NCBI GenBank assembly: GCA_021798955.1
Contig: JAJZBK010000002.1
Coordinates: 89,716 to 153,715, forward strand
Source of the DNA: Actinomycetes bacterium
Lineage (GTDB): Bacteria > Actinomycetota > Acidimicrobiia > Acidimicrobiales > RAAP-2
DNA length: 64,000 bases
Direction: 5' to 3'
Part shown: piece after piece, positions 59,827 to 64,000 of the stretch
Position numbering within the stretch: position 1 is the first letter of the stretch
How the letters are laid out: every line of letters begins with the position of its first letter
Program-made: the position numbers and the translations under genes
The notes under the pieces: model-generated
Seen by the model: only the letters and a program-made list of their open reading frames with translations
Databases searched by the model: none
What the model was told of the DNA's origin: nothing

Positions 59827-61085
59827 CCTTGCGAGCCACCGGGCGGCGGACCTTCTCGTCGCTGTCAGTCCCGAACTACCGGAAGTACTTCACCGGTCAG
59901 GCGATCTCGCTGATCGGGACGTGGATGCAGACCACCGCCCAGTCGTGGCTGGTCCTCACGGTCACGCACTCGGCCACCGACCTCGGCCTGGTGGTGGCCT
60001 TGCAGACGCTGCCGGTCCTGCTGCTCGGTCCCTACGCCGGCGTCATCGCCGACCGAGTCGACAAACGGCGCCTGATGGTGGTCCTCCAGTCGGCCATGGG
60101 CGTGCAGGCACTGGCGCTCGGTGTGCTCACGCTCGCCGGCACCGCCACCTTCGCCGACATCAGCGTCCTCGCCGTCGTCCTCGGGCTCAACAACTGCTTC
60201 GAGAACCCGGCACGCCAGGCCTTCGTCCTCGAGATGGTGGGCGCTGGCGACCTGCGCAACGCCGTCAGCCTGAACTCGACACTGGTCAACGCCGCCCGAG
60301 CGGTGGGCCCGGCCATCGCCGGTGTGTTCATCGCCACTGTCGGCACCGGGTGGTGCTTCGTGGCCAATGCGGTGAGCTTCGTCGCCGTCGTGGTCTCGCT
60401 CGTGACCATGGACGTCCGCTCGCTCGAGCCCACCCCGCCGGCCCAGCGCCAGAAGGGCCAGCTGCGCGAAGGGCTGCGCTACGTGGCCCGGACGCCCGAA
60501 CTGGGCATCCCGCTTCTCATGATGGGCCTGGTCGGGATGCTCGCCTACGAGTTCCAGGTCACGCTCCCCGTTGCTGCCCAACGGGTGTTCCACGGTGGCT
60601 CGGAGTCCTACGGCCTCATGACTGCAGCCATGGGGATCGGGGCCGCTGTCGGCGGTCTGGTGAGCGCCGCCCGGGGCCGGACCGGCATCCGGTCGCTCGT
60701 CGTGACAGCCGTGATCTTCGGTGTGGTGATCATGGCCACAGCCCTCTCTCCCGATGCCGCAGTGGCCTACGTCGCCCTCGTCTTCGTGGGCTTCGCCAGC
60801 GTCTCCTTCCTTGCCATGGGCAACTCGACCCTGCAGCTCGAAGCCGAGCCCCAGATGCGCGGCCGGGTGATGGCACTGTGGTCGGTCGCCTTCCTCGGCT
60901 CGACGCCCGTGGGCGGTCCGCTCATCGGCTGGGTGAGCGCTCGCGCCGGAGCACGCGTCGGCCTCGCTGTCGGCGCCGCCTCCTGCCTGGTGGCAGCCGG
61001 CCTTGGCATCGTCGCCCTCCGGGCTCGCCGAGCCCGTGGAGGTGCACCTCCGCTCCCCCGGGTGATCGACCCCCGACCGTTGTGA
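59823..61085 (+). CDS. MFS transporter, EntS-like exporter
   Basis: A 420-residue membrane protein with about 12 helices. It starts with FSSLSVPNYRKYFTGQAISL, GTWMQTTAQSWLVLTVTHSA, the loop 2-3 motif YAGVIADRVDKRRLMVVLQS, and FENPARQAFVLEMVGAGDLR, typical of the MFS_3 group of drug and siderophore exporters. Helix 6-7 linker and a repeat half with GAAVGGLVSAARGRTGIRS follow. The substrate is unknown, but the coupled MarR regulator points to efflux of a toxic small molecule. Confidence 0.92.
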   Translation: MTLRATGRRTFSSLSVPNYRKYFTGQAISLIGTWMQTTAQSWLVLTVTHSATDLGLVVALQTLPVLLLGPYAGVIADRVDKRRLMVVLQSAMGVQALALGVLTLAGTATFADISVLAVVLGLNNCFENPARQAFVLEMVGAGDLRNAVSLNSTLVNAARAVGPAIAGVFIATVGTGWCFVANAVSFVAVVVSLVTMDVRSLEPTPPAQRQKGQLREGLRYVARTPELGIPLLMMGLVGMLAYEFQVTLPVAAQRVFHGGSESYGLMTAAMGIGAAVGGLVSAARGRTGIRSLVVTAVIFGVVIMATALSPDAAVAYVALVFVGFASVSFLAMGNSTLQLEAEPQMRGRVMALWSVAFLGSTPVGGPLIGWVSARAGARVGLAVGAASCLVAAGLGIVALRARRARGGAPPLPRVIDPRPL

Positions 61086-61094
61086 GCCGCGGCC

Positions 61095-61184
61095 TGTGCC
61101 TCGACGACTCAGTGTGCCTCGACGGCTCAGTGTGCCTCGACGACTCAGTGTGCCTCGACGACTCAGTGTGCCTCGACGACTCAG
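61095..61184. repeat. 18-bp tandem repeat, 5 copies
   Basis: TGTGCCTCGACGACTCAG is repeated five times; the second copy has one substitution. It lies in the gap between the MFS gene and the convergent mutase gene, ten bases past the MFS stop. Confidence 0.96.
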
Positions 61185-61256
61185 GGAGCCGACATGACCG
61201 GCGAGCACCGCGCCGTCGTCTTCACCGGTAGCCCCCGGCTGGCGGGTAGCGGGTTC

Positions 61257-62852
61257 TCAGCCGCCGGGGTGGTACTCGCCGAAGACGCCCCGCAGCACGT
61301 CGGACACCTCGCCGAGCGTCGCCATACGGCCGAGCGCGGCCTTCATGGGCACGAGCAGGTTCTGCGTTCCCCTCGCCGCGGCTTCGACGTCGGCCAAGGC
61401 GGCGTCGACTGCGGCCTGGTCGCGCTCGGCCCGGACCCGGCGCACTCGGCGGACCTGCTCCTCCTGTAGCTCGACGTCCACCGGGAACACCTCGGTGTCA
61501 TCCGGCGCGTCGTCACGGAAGCGATTGACCCCAACGACGACTTTGTCGCCGGCGTCGATGGCCTTGGTGTAGGCGTAGGCGGCTTGCTCGATCTCCTGCT
61601 GCATGAACTGGGCCTCGATGGCGCTCACCGCGCCGCCCATGGCGTCGATGCGCTCGAGATAGGCCCACGCTGCCGCCTCGACCTCGTCGGTGAGGGACTC
61701 GACGAAGTACGAGCCGGCCAGCGGATCGACCGTGTCGGCGATCCCGGACTCGTAGCCGACGATCTGCTGGGTGCGCAGGGCGATCTTGGCGGCGCGCTCG
61801 GTCGGGAGCCCGAGCGCCTCGTCGAAGCCGTTGGTGTGCAAGCTCTGGGTGCCGCCGAGGGCGGCGGCGAGGGCTTGGACGGTGACGCGAACGATGTTGT
61901 TCTCGGGTTGCTGGGCCGTGAGCGTGGAACCGCCGGTCTGCGTGTGGAAGCGGAGCAGCTTCGAGCGTTCGTCCTTGGCCGCGAAGCGCTCGGTCATCAC
62001 CCGGGCCCACATCCGACGGGCCGCACGGAACTTCGCCACCTCTTCGAAGAGGTGGTTGTGGGCGTTCCAGAAGAAGCTCAAGCGGGGAGCAAACGCGTCC
62101 ACGTCGAGCCCGGCAGCAAGCGCCGCCTCCACGTAGGCGATCCCGTTGGCGATGGTGAAGGCGATCTCCTGCACGGCCGTCGACCCGGCCTCGCGGATGT
62201 GGTAACCGGAGATCGAGATGGTGTTCCACGACGGCAGGTGCTCGGCGCAGTAGGCGAAGGTGTCCGTCACCAGACGCATCGACGGGCGGGGCGGGTACAC
62301 GTAGGTGCCCCGGGCCACGTACTCCTTCAGGATGTCGTTCTGGATGGTCCCCCCCAAGGCGGACGGCGCGACCCCGTTCTCCTCGGCCACCAGCTGGTAG
62401 AGCAGGAGGAGGATGGCAGCGGTGGCGTTGATCGTCATCGACGTGGTCACCCGATCGAGCGGGAGGTCGGCAAGCAGCAGGCGCATGTCGGCAAGCGAGT
62501 CGATGGCGACCCCGACCTTGCCGACCTCGCCCTCCGAGCGAGGATGGTCGGAGTCGTACCCCATCTGGGTCGGCAGGTCGAAGGCGCACGACAGACCGGT
62601 CTGGCCGGCGTCGAGGAGGAACTTGAAGCGCTGGTTCGTCGCCTCTGCCGTGCCGAACCCGGCATACTGCCGCATGGTCCACAGACGCCCGCGGTACATG
62701 TCGGGACGAACACCCCGGGTATAGGGGTACCGACCCGGCTCACCGAGCTTGGCGGAGGGATCGAACCCCTCGAGGTCTTCAGGACCGTAGACGACCTTGA
62801 TGTCGATCCCCGAGTCGGTCGAGCGACCGGAGTGCGTCGGCGCAGATGACAT
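61257..62852 (-). CDS. Methylmalonyl-CoA mutase-type large subunit
   Basis: A 531-residue adenosylcobalamin-dependent acyl-CoA mutase catalytic subunit. It has [20 protein letters not shown] and [20 protein letters not shown] (substrate channel with Tyr), [80 protein letters not shown] and [20 protein letters not shown]. The B12-binding domain is absent, so a separate small subunit must exist elsewhere. By sequence it resembles the archaeal/Bacillus split methylmalonyl-CoA mutase; isobutyryl- or hydroxyisobutyryl-CoA are alternatives. The ATG lies six bases after TAACCT. With the biotin carboxylase it suits propionate metabolism. Confidence 0.93.
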   Translation of the reverse strand: MSSAPTHSGRSTDSGIDIKVVYGPEDLEGFDPSAKLGEPGRYPYTRGVRPDMYRGRLWTMRQYAGFGTAEATNQRFKFLLDAGQTGLSCAFDLPTQMGYDSDHPRSEGEVGKVGVAIDSLADMRLLLADLPLDRVTTSMTINATAAILLLLYQLVAEENGVAPSALGGTIQNDILKEYVARGTYVYPPRPSMRLVTDTFAYCAEHLPSWNTISISGYHIREAGSTAVQEIAFTIANGIAYVEAALAAGLDVDAFAPRLSFFWNAHNHLFEEVAKFRAARRMWARVMTERFAAKDERSKLLRFHTQTGGSTLTAQQPENNIVRVTVQALAAALGGTQSLHTNGFDEALGLPTERAAKIALRTQQIVGYESGIADTVDPLAGSYFVESLTDEVEAAAWAYLERIDAMGGAVSAIEAQFMQQEIEQAAYAYTKAIDAGDKVVVGVNRFRDDAPDDTEVFPVDVELQEEQVRRVRRVRAERDQAAVDAALADVEAAARGTQNLLVPMKAALGRMATLGEVSDVLRGVFGEYHPGG

Positions 62853-62858
62853 GCGAGC

Positions 62859-62864
62859 AGGTTA
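62859..62864 (-). promoter_or_regulatory. -10 element (TAACCT) of mutase gene
   Basis: TAACCT followed by six bases and ATG 62852 on the minus strand, the leaderless spacing. Confidence 0.47.
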
Positions 62865-62958
62865 GGCCCTCCGAGGAGCCGGCTTCGACGGCAACCGGTC
62901 CGGACTCGGGCAACGGGGTTGCCGGGTGGTGGCCGAGCGGCTCGGCGACCGGCGTTCG

Positions 62959-63993
62959 TCAGCCCAGGCCGGTGACCGAGTGGCCGAGACCGGCGGTACG
63001 CAGGTGCCGAAGCACGTCGACGTACGCCCCGACGAGGCTGCGCTCGGCGTAGTGGATCCGGTGCTCGTCGCAGAAGGGACGGACGAGCGCCCGGGCACGT
63101 CGCAGGTTCGCCCGCGGCATGGAAGGGAAAAGGTGGTGCTCGATCTGTGCGTCGAGCCCCCCGAACAGGAAGCCCACCACGGCGCCCGGAGACAGGTTAC
63201 GAGACGTGAGCACTTGGCGGCGGAGGAACCCGAGCCCGTCGCCGCGAGCCACGGTCGGCATGCCCACGTGGTTGGTGAGGAAGGTCGCACCGAGGTAGAA
63301 GCCGAAGAGGCCCTGGCTCACGGCGATGAACGCGAGGGCCCGAACAGGCGAGAGCACGAGGAACGGGCCGCCGAAGAACACTGCGGCGTGGGCGACGAGG
63401 AGCACCGCCTCGACCACCGCCCCCCGGTCGCGGCGCCTCGCCACGGCCACCGCGCTCGCCGCCTCCAGATTGAGCCCCTCGAGGAACAGCAGCGGTGCGA
63501 CGAAGAGCGCCTGGCTCCGAGCGAAGCGGCGCCCCACCGGGCCACGGGCGGTGGCCTGGGACGACGAGTAGACGAGCGCGCCTGGGGACAGGTCGGGGTC
63601 CTTGTCCAGCCAGTTGGTGTAGGCGTGGTGCCGGTTGTGCTTGGCCAGCCACCACGTGAAGCTCATCCCCATCAGGAGGTCGGCCACGACGAACCCGATG
63701 AGGTCGTTGCCGCGTCTGTGTGCGCAGATCTGGCGGTGCCCGGCATCGTGACCGAGGAACGCGAGCTGGGCCAGCACGACGGCGAGGCCAGCGGCAACGG
63801 CCAGGTTCCACCACCGGTCGCCGACGACGACGGCGAGAGCGGCGAGGACGACCAGGGCGCCGACGACCACGCCGATCTTCACGACGTAGTAGGCCCTGCG
63901 CCGCTCCAGCAACCCCTGTGCCCGCACCATGCGGGCGAGCTCCGCGTACTCGCTTCGGGCGGGCTCGACTTGGTCCAGCTCGCCAGTGATCAC
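62959..63993 (-). CDS. Fatty acid desaturase, membrane di-iron type
   Basis: A 344-residue integral membrane enzyme that inserts a double bond into an acyl chain using O2. Three histidine boxes: LGHDAGHRQICAHRRGND, AKHNRHHAYTNWLDKDPDL and AQIEHHLFPSMPRANL. The QxxHH form of the third box is typical of front-end (delta-5/6-like) desaturases and their actinobacterial relatives. Four or more hydrophobic helices lie between the boxes. There is no fused cytochrome b5 domain. GTG 63993 is the last possible start in the window; the frame is open to the edge, so the true start may lie outside. Confidence 0.92.
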   Translation of the reverse strand: MITGELDQVEPARSEYAELARMVRAQGLLERRRAYYVVKIGVVVGALVVLAALAVVVGDRWWNLAVAAGLAVVLAQLAFLGHDAGHRQICAHRRGNDLIGFVVADLLMGMSFTWWLAKHNRHHAYTNWLDKDPDLSPGALVYSSSQATARGPVGRRFARSQALFVAPLLFLEGLNLEAASAVAVARRRDRGAVVEAVLLVAHAAVFFGGPFLVLSPVRALAFIAVSQGLFGFYLGATFLTNHVGMPTVARGDGLGFLRRQVLTSRNLSPGAVVGFLFGGLDAQIEHHLFPSMPRANLRRARALVRPFCDEHRIHYAERSLVGAYVDVLRHLRTAGLGHSVTGLG

Positions 63994-64000
63994 AAACCAG

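Overview
The window is GC-rich actinobacterial chromosome. The best guess is a member of the Acidimicrobiia or a close relative; this is inferred from content, not from a marker tree. Support: many GTG starts, a coenzyme F420 operon, SecA with a zinc tail, FtsEX next to RF2, DUF3039 and DUF5719 proteins, and gene blocks matching the mycobacterial ahcY / manB / fbiAB / rmlD / birA / accA3 neighbourhood. No rRNA, tRNA, insertion sequence, phage or CRISPR array was found.

Layout. 1-3.9 kb: end of a repeat-rich protein, a PF03640-type lipoprotein, S-adenosylhomocysteinase and DUF3039. 4-8.1 kb: Maf, Dus, an ABC-F ATPase and an archaeal-type riboflavin synthase. 8.2-16.8 kb: acyl-CoA dehydrogenase and acyl-CoA ligase (divergent), a UbiB-like kinase, RmlA, an aldo/keto reductase with a DinB-like protein, and a lipase-like lipoprotein. 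16.9-23.2 kb: hpf, secA, prfB, ftsE, ftsX, all on the minus strand. 23.9-31.2 kb: phosphoglucose/phosphomannose isomerase, a Trm112-like protein, manB, a secreted protein, a large polytopic membrane protein and a CPBP protease. 31.4-33.7 kb: FtsH. 33.8-38.6 kb: a 1108-residue glycosyltransferase/membrane protein coupled to a DUF5719 protein.

39.5-55 kb is a cell-surface glycan region: a GDP-deoxyhexulose reductase, three GT4 and two GT2 glycosyltransferases, a sugar-nucleotide pyrophosphorylase with a C-terminal repeat tail, an epimerase-like protein, UDP-glucose dehydrogenase, UDP-glucuronate decarboxylase, RmlD and RmlB. rmlC is not in the window. The F420 genes fbiA and fbiB sit inside this region on the opposite strand. 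55.1-59 kb: BirA, divergent from a biotin carboxylase with fused carrier domain, then an M20 amidohydrolase. 59.2-64 kb: a MarR/MFS pair, the methylmalonyl-CoA-mutase-type large subunit and a fatty acid desaturase cut close to the window end.

Two features recur across the window. First, about fifteen start codons lie 6-9 nt after a TANNNT hexamer, as expected for leaderless transcripts; this helps fix starts. Second, short tandem repeats (8-38 bp units, 2-14 copies) occur in both genes and intergenic gaps. Many neighbouring genes overlap by GTGA or ATGA, implying translational coupling. The observations most worth checking are the archaeal-type riboflavin synthase, a 20-codon leaderless ORF coupled to fbiA, an epimerase whose catalytic tyrosine is phenylalanine, and a MarR operator overlapping its own leaderless promoter.
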